Shown: positions 1 to 12,037, counted from the stretch's first letter. The stretch is DNA of 64,000 nucleotides from Bryum argenteum (GCA_037043015.1 CM073321.1:36124101-36188100), one strand, 5' to 3'. Program-made: numbers and translations. The notes: a model not told the origin generated them from the sequence alone.

Positions 1-2187
1 TCTCCCTATTCGAGGACGTGAGTAACTCACGGTGTCAGGTCGATGAGTTTCATCTTCAGCACCAATGGGAACATCAGCCTTACGTTTCCTGGAACCAAAA
101 ATCTGTGCCCCTTCCAAGTGGGCGTCACGCGTACAGTAAGCTTCTGTTTTAGGGAAGTCCATAACTGCCTTGTTGAGGCAAGATGGATTGCCGAATCGAT
201 TAGCCCAACGTTGAGGAGTAAAAAGACGCTGACGAAGTTCTTCTACGGATGGTCCAGAACCACTTGCAGCGTCTTTGTTGAATTGATGGTAGCCGACCAC
301 TTGGAGGAAGGCCCGAACGTAGTCGTTAACGGCTGCGACGTAGAGATCCCTACCCTTATTGCCATACGCTTGCAGCCACTTGTTATGGATTTACTCCGCA
401 AGATTATATGAAGGCATCTCTCCGAGTTCTTCGGCCGAATATTTTTTTTCCAGCAATGTACAATCGTATTAAGACTTTATTCATAATTTAGATTTAGACT
501 TAATACAGATTCACAGTGTATAAACCCACATGAAAAATCAACTGATAATATATATTATTAAAACAATAACTGTCAATTTCTTTGGTACTATCATAACATT
601 CGAGAAGCTACCGTAGAGCATGTCATAAGCAAAGATACCACAAAAATTGAATACTTACCATTTCCATAAATCCACCCCATTGTCTGTATCTGAAGTGCCA
701 CTACGCAAGCCAATGACCTAAGTGTTCTAAACCAACTTCGGAGGTGGCCTTCGAGGATGCCCACCATGCTCTTATAACCCAATATCGGGTCTCTGCCTCT
801 TCCATGGTGCGCGCATCCTTGTACTGCTTACACAGAATCCGGTGTTGGCCTTGCAATTCGGGCACAATGTATTGTTTCGTATGTTTCTCAAGGGACTGAG
901 TCCAATGAAAATAACATGTGCATTCGCGGCCTTCCATGGGGACAGCAGGGTTTCCAGAGCCGTAGATGATGCACACAACGTTCCAGTTAGCTTGGAAACT
1001 ATCAGCCATAAATCCCTCAAACTGCGGCTTAGGTACTCCGTTCCTTGCCATCACATGATTAAGGTTATTCCAGAAGATGAGTTGAGCATCTTTGTCCTCT
1101 GACTGAAAATCACAGCATGCAATGGTTATAATGTGTTGGTAACGTGAGTCGTACAAGTGGCAGGCCATGGTGGTCCAATCCGTAACGCGTTTGACATGGT
1201 CAAACATCATCCATGCGTGGGAGAGATTTCCTCCAGGCTGCATACGGCAAACCAGATCAACACCGCTACCGGGGCCGACCTCCGACATTTTGAAGATGAA
1301 GACTTTCTCTGATTCGTCGCCTTGGCCAGGGAACATGTTGCGTTGCACATATGCCCAGTTGCTGAGACCTCTGAGCTTTGTAATCCCATCGAGAATGCGA
1401 TACCTACGCAAGTACTTGGAAGTGTAGATACGATTGCGCATGCTGTGAGAGTTTAACTCTTTGCATTGTTCAAAGACAGGTTCTAGCTGCTGAAGAGAAA
1501 GATTGCCGGTTTCGGGGTCACCTTCGTCACGGAGAAGTAAGTTACCTAACAAGTCTTTGCTGGTTTCCATAACTATTTTGGAAACGGTTGCGTGAGGGTT
1601 ACGCTCAACATGCTCTTCTAGTAACTCATCTATTTTTTCCGTACACATCTATAATCTCCAACTTTGACAGGATGTTCGTGTGTTCCTATATGGACACATG
1701 CACGCTCTTGACAATCTTCTCCAAGTACATAGAAGATTTTTACAGAACAAGGCGCAACACAAACAGGAGGTTGTTTGCAAAGCTTACAGACCAACGTCGA
1801 GGTGGGCGGGGGCGATCCGCCTACTGGGAAGGGGTCTTTGGTAATGCCTTCAAACTCCACATCGTTCACTCCAGCGACTCGATCAGGTCGTTGCAAGAAG
1901 TCGCAGTTTGGGTTGTGGCACTGTAGTTGTCCTACACAGTTCAAGTATCGGAAAGACAACCCTTGCGTATTGCTGATGTTGGTGGTCATCGTCCTAGTCC
2001 ACACGTGACTGTCGTACCGTTTATCCATCCCCTCCATGGACTTCGCGACCTTGTGAGTTGCAGACGGAAGAGTGGGCGGAAAGATGAAGAGTACATCGCC
2101 ATTGAATGACGGAGGCAAGAAAGATACGTTGACAGTGCGGATGGTTTTGAAATCAATTTTTTTGAGGAGAGTCTTGCTATTTGGCAT
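1..2187 (-). pseudogene. MULE-like transposase, decayed, runs off left edge
   Basis: Minus-strand coding remains of a Mutator-like (DDE) transposase. The N-terminal part (2187-1630) has a Cys/His cluster (CHNPNC, CKLC, CVHIGTHEHP) like the DNA-binding fingers of this group. The body (1648-701) has ACCDF with acidic residues, then FMADSFQAN as a likely second Asp, and CYFHW, the C-x2-H signature after it. The two parts are one base out of frame across an A-run near 1640. A TAG lies at 703-701, after which the frame stays open to a good donor (GTAAGT) near 657. A minus-strand open stretch from about 440 to base 1 (IHNKWLQ, WANRFGNPS) reads as the next exon and has an in-frame TAA near 394. The plus-strand open frame at 43-411 is its shadow. 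The family call is by pattern and the details are uncertain. Confidence 0.5.
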
Positions 2188-2217
2188 TCTAGCGAGATTG
2201 CAGAGGGATGGAAGAAT

Positions 2218-2799
2218 TTATTTGGGTTTTACAATTTGCGATGAAAGTAAAGAAGGAGGGGTGGCTCTTAGATAGTTATCCCTAACAGGAGGTGGCAATG
2301 GAATATCAGAGGTCAGACGACATGGTTGCAGAGGAGATTTCTTCTCGGCTTCTGATGAATCCGATATGTCAATAGTGACTTCCAGACCTGGTTCGACTTT
2401 GACACGAGTAAGAGCTGGAGCAACCGTGGAGATAGTAGAAGAACTACGTGGGGTCAGGAGAACTGTTGAGGCGTTCATGATGGACTCCATTAAGCCGTAG
2501 AGGCGATACTTTCCAGCTCTAAGCTTCCAGATTGTAGTATTATTTTCTAGGATGATTGGATCTACGACCATGGAGTACTGAACATGATTAGTATCGGGTT
2601 CTAGAACTTCTCTCTCTAACCACAGTGAAGATGCATCGTAGCCAAATCGAATTCCAAGCCACGATGCAGTGATCTCTACGACACCTTCAAGCCCTACGGA
2701 CATGCAAATAGGAACAAGTGCTCCCTGTGACACAATCTCAACGATGTTTGCAGCAGTGGGTTCAGCAGAGGAGGAAGCCATGACGTGCGAGAGGAGCAA
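2218..2799 (-). CDS. Hypothetical protein next to the MULE-like ORF, SUMO-type motifs
   Basis: Open frame of 193 aa, not recognised. It ends 31 bp before the transposase-like ORF on the same strand, so it may be an upstream ORF or exon of the same element. The N-terminal two thirds look globular (LWLEREVLEP, KYRLYGLMES). The C-terminal part holds VKVEPG, which fits the sumoylation consensus, followed by EVTIDISDSSEAE, which looks like a SUMO-interacting motif with an acidic/Ser tail. It is then basic and proline-rich. These motifs are short and could be chance. The first of two nearby Met codons was taken as start; the second is 6 residues on. Confidence 0.4.
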   Translation of the reverse strand: MLLSHVMASSSAEPTAANIVEIVSQGALVPICMSVGLEGVVEITASWLGIRFGYDASSLWLEREVLEPDTNHVQYSMVVDPIILENNTTIWKLRAGKYRLYGLMESIMNASTVLLTPRSSSTISTVAPALTRVKVEPGLEVTIDISDSSEAEKKSPLQPCRLTSDIPLPPPVRDNYLRATPPSLLSSQIVKPK

Positions 2800-3292
2800 C
2801 GAGCATCGACACTGGATGTGAGAAAAGGATACATACTAGGTATGATGCAGACTATAAAAGAAAATTGGTAGTAGGAACTTCTAGTGAAGTAAATAAGATT
2901 AGGAGAGTGAATAAATCAGACAATTACCATAATGAAGATTAAATATTGTATACCTTTAGGCAATTGTAATTAGTTTCATTATTGTGCAACTGTTGATAGT
3001 ATCAAAATTGGAAAAGTGACGGCGGCCGTCACTGTGAGAGCATTTGTATGCAAATTCAAAAAATAGATTAGCATCTCATGTCAAAGACTGTCACAATTGG
3101 CAAACCATGAGCCGTCATAGTTGTTGCGATAATTTATGATGAAGTGCGCAAATTAGGTTAGGGGGCGGCTTGTAAACTTTGTTTAAATAGGAGTAGGATG
3201 GCGAGATGGTCCTTTCCTTTGTTCGTTTTGTTGGTGTTGGTAAGGTATTGAGACGGTACGATCTGTGTCCTTTTGTTTAGAGTCTTGACGTT
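2800..3292. promoter_or_regulatory. Divergent intergenic region with a TATA-like box
   Basis: AT-rich 493 bp between a minus-strand ORF starting at 2799 and a plus-strand gene starting at 3293. TTTAAATA at 3182-3189 lies about 100 bp before the plus-strand ATG and is a reasonable TATA candidate. No clear box was seen for the minus strand. GACGGCGGCCGTC at 3018-3030 is a GC-rich palindrome. Transcription start sites are not known. Confidence 0.25.
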
Positions 3293-4013
3293 ATGGACGC
3301 GGTGAGCTTGGGGTCTGAGAGATCCAATGAGAGTGTGCCTAAGAAGAAGAAGAAGAAGAGAGGGGGTACTCGTTTTAGTAATACGAAAGCGCGCAAACAA
3401 AGTGCATTGCGAAAGGTGGGTGCGTCTAGGTCGAGTGGAGATGAGAGAGGCCCTACTGATTATGATCTGAACGATGATGAAGTTGGGCCCCAGTATAGGC
3501 GGAATCTGAAAATGCGGTCGATCAATCTTGACACAGTGATCGAGATTAACGAGAAAGACACTGTTGAAGATGGGAACGAATTTAAGAGATTTATAGAAGA
3601 GCAGGAGCGCGGTAGAAGTGGATCGACATCTAGCGAATCTCTATGTTATGACACAGGAGGTGATGAGGTTGCACAGGATTCTGAGAGGCAGGTACGGTAG
3701 TATTCTTGAGTTTTTGCTATTAAAATATTGCAGTTTGAGTTTAATGAGTTGAATGTTTGTCTACTAGGGTGATGCCGACGAAGGTCCCAAGGACGATGAA
3801 ATAGATGATCTAAGTTTTGACGGTACGGAGAAAGATTTCAAGGACTGTTCTAAAAACGAGGAGCAGATGGACCAAAAGCTGAAGTTGGTACATGTTGAAG
3901 AAGATGATGATACCACTGATCGTACCTTAGAGGAGGACGTAAATGACATGACGTTTTTTTTAAGTGTCATGAAGGAATCTGGGCACATTTTAGCATTCAC
4001 GTCCATAGATTAG
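3293..4013 (+). CDS. Small acidic nuclear-type protein, two exons
   Basis: Exon 1 is 3293-3691 and ends CAG|GTACGG. Exon 2 is 3768-4013 after CTACTAG. The 76-bp intron is phase 0 and the joined frame gives about 214 aa. Residues 16-24 are PKKKKKKRGG, a strong nuclear-localisation candidate. The rest is acidic and Ser-rich (DLNDDEVGP, EEDDDTTDRTLEEDVND), probably disordered with helical parts. I do not recognise a family. An upstream TATA-like box, clean splice sites and no internal stop support a real gene, in contrast to most of the window. It could also be an accessory ORF of a mobile element. Confidence 0.5.
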
Positions 4014-4249
4014 ATATGTAGTTATGTTTGCACAATACGCCAATGTAGATTTCAATTAAGTATTGCTTCAGTAACAAAAATGTGACGTACTATTTAAAAA
4101 AAGGTCTGATTGGTTTTGATAATTATAAATTATGTCAGTTTTGACTGCGGGACAAGTTTAAAGACTCGTGAATAAGAGAGCCCTAGTATGATAGTATAAA
4201 GGATTGCAGGATATAACTCCTAGTAGGTACGGGTATACACGGACCTCCT
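4014..4249. other. Intergenic, AT-rich, no gene seen
   Basis: Short AT-rich spacer after the acidic gene; likely its 3' untranslated end. Nothing else is visible. Confidence 0.3.
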
Positions 4250-4732
4250 TGGTATCGGTAATGGGTTATTGGGGTTTCGGGGTATTGGGGTATCGGGGTA
4301 TCGCGGCGTGAAGCCCCAGCCCAGACAGCAGCGCCGTATAAGGGTATCCAGGTATGAAGCCCTAGCCCCGGCAGTAGCGTCGTTATGGGGTACCGGGGTA
4401 TGAAGCCCCGACCCCGGCGTATCGGGTACCTGTGGAGAGGCGTATGTGCCGTCTACCCGGGTGATGCCCTGCCCTCCCCGCCCCTGATGCCCTGCCCTAA
4501 CTCGTTGCGCATACCCGGGTGATGCCCTGCCGCGTATACCGCCGCGCATACCTGCTGATGCCCTGCCCGGCCGCGTATACCAGTTGATGCCGCCGCGCAT
4601 ACCCGCTGATGCCCTGCCCCGCCGCGCATACCCGCTGATGCCCTGCCCTGCCAGACATACCCGCTGATACCCAGTCCTGGCGCGCATACCCACTGATGCC
4701 CCGCCGCGCATACCCGCTGATGCCCTGCCTCG
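4250..4732. repeat. GC-rich minisatellite just upstream of an ATG
   Basis: Two kinds of imperfect short repeat. At 4250-4420 the motif GGGGTATCGGGGTAT alternates with TGAAGCCCC blocks. At 4447-4732 a 21-27 bp unit built on GCGCATACCCGCTGATGCCC recurs about ten times. The run stops 3 bp before the ATG at 4736, so it would form the 5' leader or promoter of the gene there. Long minus-strand open frames across it are products of the repeat. Confidence 0.6.
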
Positions 4733-4735
4733 TCC

Positions 4736-5119
4736 ATGTTGAAACCCTACCCTGCCCTGATCGCCCACCGTGTTCAAACCGCCTGCCCGCCAGTTCCCTC
4801 CTCCGCCATGCCTCCGTCCGCTTCCTCCCCGTCCGCTCAACTCCCCCTCTGGCGCAAAACTGAGAATAGGCAGGTGATGCCGGCTCCCCCGGCAAGTGAA
4901 CCTGAGGAATTTCGGAAGGAGATGACAATGCAGCAGGACGAGGAGATGGCCATGCGGCGAGAAGGAGAGGACGTTGAGAAGGAGTTGGAGAATGTGAGTT
5001 TCGAATCTAAGTCAAGCATTTTTTCAGAGTTTAACAAGGAATACGCTCTTCAATACACTCTTGGGGTAATAATGAAGACTCATGCAGAAAACGAGGCGTG
5101 CTTCGTTACAGCATTCAAG
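4736..5119 (+). CDS. Exon 1 of a two-exon gene with an 8.7-kb satellite-filled intron
   Basis: Exon 1 has a Pro/Ser-rich start, then EMTMQQDEEMAMRREGEDVE (acidic, helical), ending ACFVTAFK at AAG|GTTAGA. It is 384 bp, exactly 128 codons, so the intron is phase 0. The partner exon is 13775-14086. A later Met at 4808 could also be the start. The product, about 231 aa, is not recognised. The acidic-then-basic layout is like that of the gene at 3293-4013, but I cannot show homology. The pairing of exons over 8655 bp is inferred from matching phase and splice sites. Confidence 0.4.
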
Positions 5120-5332
5120 GTTAGAATCATCTCCTTCATCTTCTACTAAATCTAGTACTTGTAATTATATAAGATTAGTTTGTGTTGTGTCTCACTAAGA
5201 TTTTAATTTGAAGCGAAGCAAGGGGGAGTAGTTAGGGTTTATATTACATCAACCGACCAGTCGAGGTACTGTGTCCATCGGCGCGCGCAGTCTGCCTAGG
5301 ATCGTGAAAGTTCAGCTTGTACTATCTACCTG

Positions 5333-8242
5333 GGTTCGCGACGGTTCTGCTCACCCTGTTGGTTCTTCTTGTTCAGTCGACAGACTTATTTTTTGCCGAA
5401 CCTAACACCTTGTTTGCCGAATTCCATAGGCAGGGATCTTGAGCTCGTCCTGATGCTTCTGGTTGTCTTCTCGGCTGGGTTCGTGAAGGCCGTGTGGGTC
5501 CTTCTTGTGCATGTGAATTATTTGGTGTGAGTTGGGGCCTTTTCTTTTGCCGAATCCATCACCTACCTTCCAGATATTCCTCGACGAAGCTCTGGGTTCA
5601 AGATGGTTCTGCTCGCCCTGTTGGTTATGCTTGTTCAGTGGACGGAATTATTTTTTGCCGAATCCAGCACCTTGATTGCCGAATTCCAAGGCTGGGATCA
5701 TGAGCTCGTCCTGATGCTTCTGATTGTCCTCCTGGCTGGATTCCTCAAGGCCGTGTGGGTCCTGCTTGTGCATGTGAATTTTTTGGTGTGAAAAGGGGCC
5801 TTACTTTTTGCCAAATCCATCACCGACCTTCCAGACATTCGTCGACGAAGCTCTGGGTTCACGATGGTTCTGCTCGGCCTATTGGTTATGCTTGTTCACT
5901 CGACGGGCGTATTTTTTGCCAAAACTAGTACCTTGAATGCCGAATTCCAAGGCTCGGATCATGAGCTTGTCCAGATGCTTCTGGTTGTCCTCGTGGCTCG
6001 GTTCGTCAAGGCTGTGTCGGTCCTGCTTGTGCATGTGAATTTTTTGGTGTCAATGGGGGCCTTATTTTTTGCCGAATCCATCACCGACCTTCCAGACATT
6101 CGTCCACGAAGCTCTGGGTTCAGGATGGTACTGCTCGCCCTATTGGTTATGCTTGTTCACTCCATGGACTTATTTTTTGCCGAATCCAGCACCTTGATTG
6201 CCGAATTGGAGAGGTTGGGATCATGAGCTCGTCCTGATGCTTCTGGTTGTCCTCGTGGCTGGGTTCGTGGAGGCCGTGGAGGTCCCGCCTGTGCATGTGA
6301 AATATCCGGTGATAATAGAGGCCTTCTTTTTTGCCGAATCAATCACCTACCTTGTAGACATTTGTCCACGAAGCTCTGGGTTTGCGATAGTTCTGCTCGC
6401 CCTGTTAGTTAAGCTTGTTCAGTCGACGGACTTATTTTTTGCCTAATCCAGCACCTTGTTTGCCGAATTCCAGAGGTTGGGATCATGAACTCGTCGTGAT
6501 GCGTCTGGTTGTCCTCGTGGCTGACTTCGTGAAGGCCGTGTACTTCCTGCTTCTGCATGTGAATTTTTTGGTGAGAGGTGGAGCCTTTTTTTTTTGCCGA
6601 ATCCATCACCTACCTTCCAAACATTCGTCGACGAAGCTTTGGGTTCAGGATGGTTCTGCTCGCCCTGTTGGTTCTCAATGTTCAGTCGAGAGACTTATTT
6701 TTTGCCGAATCTAGCACCTTGATTGCCGAATTCCAAGGCTGGGATCATGAGCTCGTCCTGATGCTTCTGGTTGTCCTCGTGGCTCGGTTTGTGAAGGCCG
6801 TGTGGGTCCTGCTTGTGCATGTGAATTTTTTGGTGTGAGTTGAGGCCTTTTTTTTGCCAAATCCATCACCTACCTTCCAGACATTCGTCGAGGAAGTTCT
6901 TGGTTTGGAATGGTTCTGCTCGCCGTGTTGGTTATGCTTTTTCACTCGACGGACTTATTATTTGCCTAATCCAGCACCTTGATTGCCGAATTCCAAGGCT
7001 GGAATCATGAGATCATCTTGATGCAACTGGTTGTCCTCGTGGCTGGGTTCGTGAAGGCCGTGTGGGTCCTGCTTGTGCATGTGAATTTTTTGGTGTGAGT
7101 TGGGGCCTTTTTTTTTGCCGAATCCATCACCTACCTTCCTGACATTCGTCGACGAAGCTCTGGGTTCGAGATGGTTCCGCTCGCCCTGTTGGTTATGCTT
7201 GTTCAATCGAGAGAATTTTTTTTTGCCGAATCCAGCACCTTGATTGCCGAATTCCATAGGCTGGGATCATGAACTCGTCCTCATGATTCTGGTTGTCCTT
7301 TTAGCAGGGTTCCTGAAGGCCGTGTGGGTCCTGCTTGTGCATGTGAATTTTTTGGTGTGAATGGGGGCCTTTTTTTTTCCCAAATCCATCACCTACCTTC
7401 CAGACATTCGTCGACGAAGCTCTGGGTTCAGGATGGTTCTGCTCGCCCTGTTGGTTATGCTTTTTCACTCGACGGACTTATTATTTGCCTAATCCAGCAC
7501 CTTGATTGCCGAATTCCAAGGCTGGGATCATGAGCTCGTCCTGATGCTTCTGGTTGTCCTCGTGGCTGGGTTCGTGAAGGTCGTGTGAGTCTTGCTTGTG
7601 CATGTGAATTTTCTGGTGTAAAAGGGGGGTTTTATTTTTGCTGAATCCATCACCTACCTTCCTGACATTCGTCGAGGAAGCTCTGGGATCGGGATGGTTC
7701 TGCTCGCCGTGTTGGTTCTCCTTGTTCAGTTCACAGACTTATTTTTTGCCGAAACAGCACCTTGATTGCCGAATTCCAAGGCTGGGATCATGAGCTCTTC
7801 TTGATGCTTCTGGTTGTCCTCGTGGCTCGGTTTGTGAAGGCCATATTGGTCCTGCTTGTACATGTAAATTTTTTGGTGTGAATGAGGGGCTTTTTGTTTT
7901 GCTGAATCCATCACCTACCTTCTAGACATTCGTCGACGAAGCTCTGGGTTCTGGATGGTTCTGCTCGCCGTGTTGGTTATGCTTTTTCACTCGACGGACT
8001 TATTATTTGCCTAATCCAGCACCTTGATTGCCGAATTCCAAGGCTGGGATCATGAGGTCATCCTGATGCAACTGGTTGTCCTCGTGGCTGGGTTCGTGAA
8101 GGCCGTGTGGGTCCTGCTTGTGCATGTGAATTTTTTGGTGTGAGTTGGGGCCTTTTTTTTTGCCGAATCCATCACCTACCTTCCTGACATTCGTCGACGA
8201 AGCTTTGGGTTCGAGATGGTTCCGCTCGCCCTGTTGGTTATG
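5333..8242. repeat. 262-bp satellite array, first block (about 11 units)
   Basis: Head-to-tail units of about 261-262 bp. Recognisable starts at GGGTTC..GATGGTTC occur at about 5333, 5594, 5855, 6117, 6378, 6640, 6902, 7163, 7425, 7688, 7947 and 8208 (the last one partial). Each unit carries TTTTTTGCCGAATCC twice (about 107 and 155 bp apart), the palindrome TCGTCGACGA, and TGTGCATGTGAATTTTTTGG. The units are diverged from each other by scattered substitutions. Open frames of 60-120 aa recur in phase with the unit on both strands and are artefacts. Confidence 0.9.
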
Positions 8243-8394
8243 CACAAGCTGGACAAACACGGCCTTCACGAACGCAGCCAAGAGGACAACCAGAAGCATC
8301 AGGACGAGCTCATTATCTCAACCTATGGAATTCGGCAATCAAGGTGCTGGGTTCGGCAAAAAATAAGTCTCTCGACTGATCAAGCATAACCAAC
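8243..8394. repeat. Inverted 152-bp piece of the satellite unit at the CACTA border
   Basis: This piece is the reverse complement of part of the 262-bp unit, starting CACAAGCTGGAC and ending AGCATAACCAAC. It follows directly on a forward unit ending GTTGGTTATG, so the junction is a head-to-head flip. It abuts the left terminus of the CACTA element. Confidence 0.8.
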
Positions 8395-8718
8395 CACTAT
8401 AAGAAACCTGCGTTTTTAGTGATGTTGTAAATGATGTCTATAAAGACAACGTAGACATTAATTCGGATGTCTTATAGACGATAAGACATCCTAGACAGCT
8501 CAGATGTCTATGCAGACATCTTAATAGACAGGAAGATGTCTTAAAGATCGAAGATGTCTTAAGGTAATTTTGGAAGGGTAAAAAGTGTGCCACGTAGGTG
8601 CCACGTAGATGACACATCAGCTTGAATTCAACGGGCAGTGCCACATGGGGATGAAATTCATAATGATGTGGAATTTTACATGGTCCCACGAAAGATGACA
8701 TGGCGGCGCCAGAATCCA

Positions 8719-8816
8719 ACGTGGCATGCGGGAAAATCCAACGTGGCACGCGGGAAAATCCGACGTGGCACGCGGGAAAAGTTGACGTCGACGCGGGAAA
8801 ATGACGTGGCATGCCA
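8719..8816. repeat. Short tandem repeat inside the CACTA element
   Basis: Imperfect units of 20-25 bp around GACGTGGCACGCGGGAAAA, about four to five copies. This creates open minus-strand frames that should not be read as genes. Confidence 0.7.
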
Positions 8817-10537
8817 CGTTAGCATGTTTTGGAGGTTTTATGCTTCTATCATGATATTTTTAGACATCAGTTAAGACGACTTAAATGTCTTGCAAAACAT
8901 TTTAAATGTCGTACAAGATGTCTTGCAAGACGTATGCAATGTCTTACAAGATATCTTAAAAGACACTTTGTATGTCTTATAACATGTCTCCAGTGCGTAG
9001 AATGATGTTTAGGTTGATGTCCTTCTTAAATTTGTGATGTTTGCTTGGATGTTTGTAGCAACATCCCGTAGGACATCAATGTAAACGTTTTGTGTTAAAC
9101 ATAATGTTTGCAACAATGTTACTATTGATGTTTTCTGTTCATATTAAAGGACATCTATGATGACATTTTTAAATATTTATATTGTAATCAGATCTGTAAT
9201 CCATAGACGTCTCACATAACATAAACTGTAAACACTGTCACGTCAAAAAGTTTGAGTCAAACATATATTGCTTAAGTCATTAAAACCTCAGATAACACAA
9301 AACTAGACTATTAACTAATACGTCTGTCAACAACTACGATATACTACGCACCCACAATTTGAACTCCGGAAGCTCCTCCACTACCATCGCTTGTTGTCGA
9401 TACCGGTATGGTCATGTGCATGTCCCGCCGCTACACATGTTCAATAAGCCAATATCAGCTGCATTTAAAGAAGGGTTTGTAAAGGTAAAAAAATTATGAT
9501 TTAATTCCATTTAATTGCACTACCTAGGTTAAGATGGTTTACTTCCTAACCTCAAGATATCGACACAGTTAGACATTCTTGCAAACATCTGCTTAGACAT
9601 TTCTTCAGACATCCTTCTAGACATCATTAAAAACAACGTTATAGACATCTATGCATACATCTGTTTTACTCACCTACAAGCACGTATGTCGCTTCATTTT
9701 TTCTTCGCGGCCTCACATCGTATTTCGCTGCCCCACCCTCATGTCCCACCCTCCAAAACAGAAATTCCATCAACACAATTAGACATCTTCATAGACATGT
9801 TGTAAGACATCTTGAAGACATCATCATAGACATCTTCCACAACAAATCAAATACTACAAGTGCTACAGTAGGGTTTCTTGTACATGATGCTTTTGAAATC
9901 CAGTTCCTCTTAAGTAGCAAATCTTAGCCACATGAAGAAGGAAACCACTACTCTTGAGAGCTACTAGATTTCTACAACTACTATTCTCTTATTGTAGTTA
10001 ACAATCATTCTAAAATTGAATAGAAACAATTTTGAAATCCTCTATACTTTAAACACTAACTCTTTGGAAAAACTAAGGCAAGATTGAGCTTTGTAATTTC
10101 ATTTAAAGGTCTCATGACCTAACTATGGCGGCGGCAGCAAACCCTAACCACATGAAGAAGCAAACTTTAGCCTCTACACTCTAAACACTAACTCCTTGAA
10201 AAATGAAGGCACAAATGAGCTTTATGCGGCCTCTAATTCTACTTAAAGGTCTCATGACCTAACTATGGCGGCGGCAGCAAACCCTAGCCGCCTCTGTTCA
10301 TCTACTGAAGTCGATGAAAATCATCTCCGTAGATGATTATGGATGATGTCGTAGATGTCTTCTTCGACATCTTCATAGAAATCATGTTAAACATTTTCAT
10401 GAACGTCATCTTAGACATCCCTGCAGATATTATCAAAGACATCTGATGACATCTTCAGAGTTTCAACTACAACACGTTAATCATAAAAGGTTTTTTGTTT
10501 TCTTCCACAACAAATCAAATACCAGATGCTTTAAAGT

Positions 10538-10650
10538 TCTTTCCACAACAAAGCACGTATTGTAAAACATAGAGTCTTCCACAACAAAGCACGTATTGTA
10601 AAACATAGAGTTTCTTCCACAACAAAGCACGTATTGTAAGACATAGAGTT
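10538..10650. repeat. Three tandem copies of a 36-45 bp unit in the CACTA interior
   Basis: The unit TTCCACAACAAAGCACGTAT plus TGTAAAACATAGAG recurs three times; a nearby copy reads TTCCACAACAAATCAAATA. About 400 bp before, the block CTCATGACCTAACTATGGCG is also duplicated (about 10111 and 10251). Confidence 0.75.
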
Positions 10651-12037
10651 TTTTCCAAAACAAATCAAATAATCTTTATTGATAGAAAAGTGTGGAATCA
10701 CAGTTATGAGACTATAGTCTCGAATGGTGATAGGCTCTCCTTCCAACTCTTAACTACCTTTTATTTCTGCCCTAACTAACTTTCCAACTAACTTTCCTAA
10801 TACTATATTAAATAGCTACTTTCATAAACTCATATCTCTTGTAAATTTGCTTCAATTTGTATAATATTGGTAGTTGATGATAGAGTAATGTATAAACTTG
10901 CCATTGGACTATAATAATCTAATCTATAAGTAATCAATAATATTTAGTTCCTTCTTGAAGTAAGCCAAAAAATACTGTTTATTGTTTTTATTTTCTTTTT
11001 ATATTTTTTTTAAGTATTCGAGGATTAAGGGTTATCAGAGATAGAGCCTAATCAGAGACCCGCGCCAATGGAGGACAAGCAGTAAGAGAAGAAGTTGACA
11101 TTATTCTTAAGAGACCCTTAAGTACTACCGCTTTTCGATAAATGACGTCTAGGAGGATGTCGTGCAAAACATCTTCATAGACATCCCGATGTCTACGCGG
11201 ACATTCATGCCTGACCGTAGTTATGGTAAGTTGGACATCGTGTTAGACATCCGACTAGATGTTGCATGACTTGTCAACTGGTCCGACGTGGAGATTTTGT
11301 TGCCATGTAGATAAAGCGTTGTAAATAACTTTTTTAATCTATGTCCACACTTTTTTTGAGGATTAAATATCCACGAAACTACTTTTACTTCGAAATTCTA
11401 TTTTTTGGCACCATTGTTATTTTACAGATATAATATTTTTTAAATATTTAAATATTTTTAAATCATAAAAAAATTACAGAATTATAATATTTCAGTTTAT
11501 TTTAATATAATAAAAATTTACAAAATATATTTTTTATTGGAATATGATTTTTTATTTTAATATTATTAGAAAATAGACCAATGAAAAAATAGTGAGAATA
11601 GCCTGAAATTAGTATTTTCAATATTGCCATGTCACATAATGATTTAACATATTATCAAAAAAAAAAAAAAAAAAAAATTGCAAAAGTGTGATGTTTTTTT
11701 CTACTTTTGAAAACCGCTGCCCATTCAACTACTCTTTTAAGATTAGAAATGCTTCTTACTCTGTCCAACATTAAATTTTGGTCGTTTTTACCTTGCTGGT
11801 CTAAAACCCTTGCCAACGTGGCAGTTTGATGTCTATCGGGATGTCTTCAAAGACATCCATGTCTTCACCCACATCTTTTTGTTTGGTGATGTCTTCATGC
11901 CCCTCCAATCCAAAATGTGCCCGTTAGACGTACAGACATCCTCCTCTCTTCGAAGACATCTTTTAAAGCAGTAAGACATCACAAAATACATTAGACATTA
12001 CACAAGACATCACAAAAAACAGGGTTTTCTTATAGTG

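Larger units (their letters stand above)
8395..12037. mobile_element. Non-autonomous CACTA (EnSpm-type) transposon
   Basis: The ends are inverted: CACTATAAGAAACC at left and TTTTCTTATAGTG at right, the terminal signature of CACTA/EnSpm elements. Both ends are followed inward by many copies of AGACATC/GATGTCT in both orientations, the subterminal repeat arrays expected in this superfamily. No transposase frame is seen in 3643 bp, so it would be moved in trans. The interior has small tandem repeats and an AT-rich core. The 3-bp flanks (AAC, TGG) do not match, so the expected target duplication is missing; the left flank is an inverted satellite piece, which suggests rearrangement. Confidence 0.8.

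Noticed and set aside
43-411. Plus-strand 122-aa open frame
   Set aside because: The minus strand of the same bases reads as an exon of the MULE-like transposase (WANRFGNPS), so the plus frame is its shadow.
4220-4928. Minus-strand Gly/Arg-rich frames of 94-206 aa (GISGYARRG repeats)
   Set aside because: They follow the GC-rich minisatellite period; no start context or homology.
5494-8299. Many 60-120 aa open frames with hydrophobic LVVLVARFVKAVWVLL-type products
   Set aside because: They recur with the 262-bp satellite period on both strands, and the same frames reappear at 12048-13466. They are repeat artefacts, not membrane peptides.
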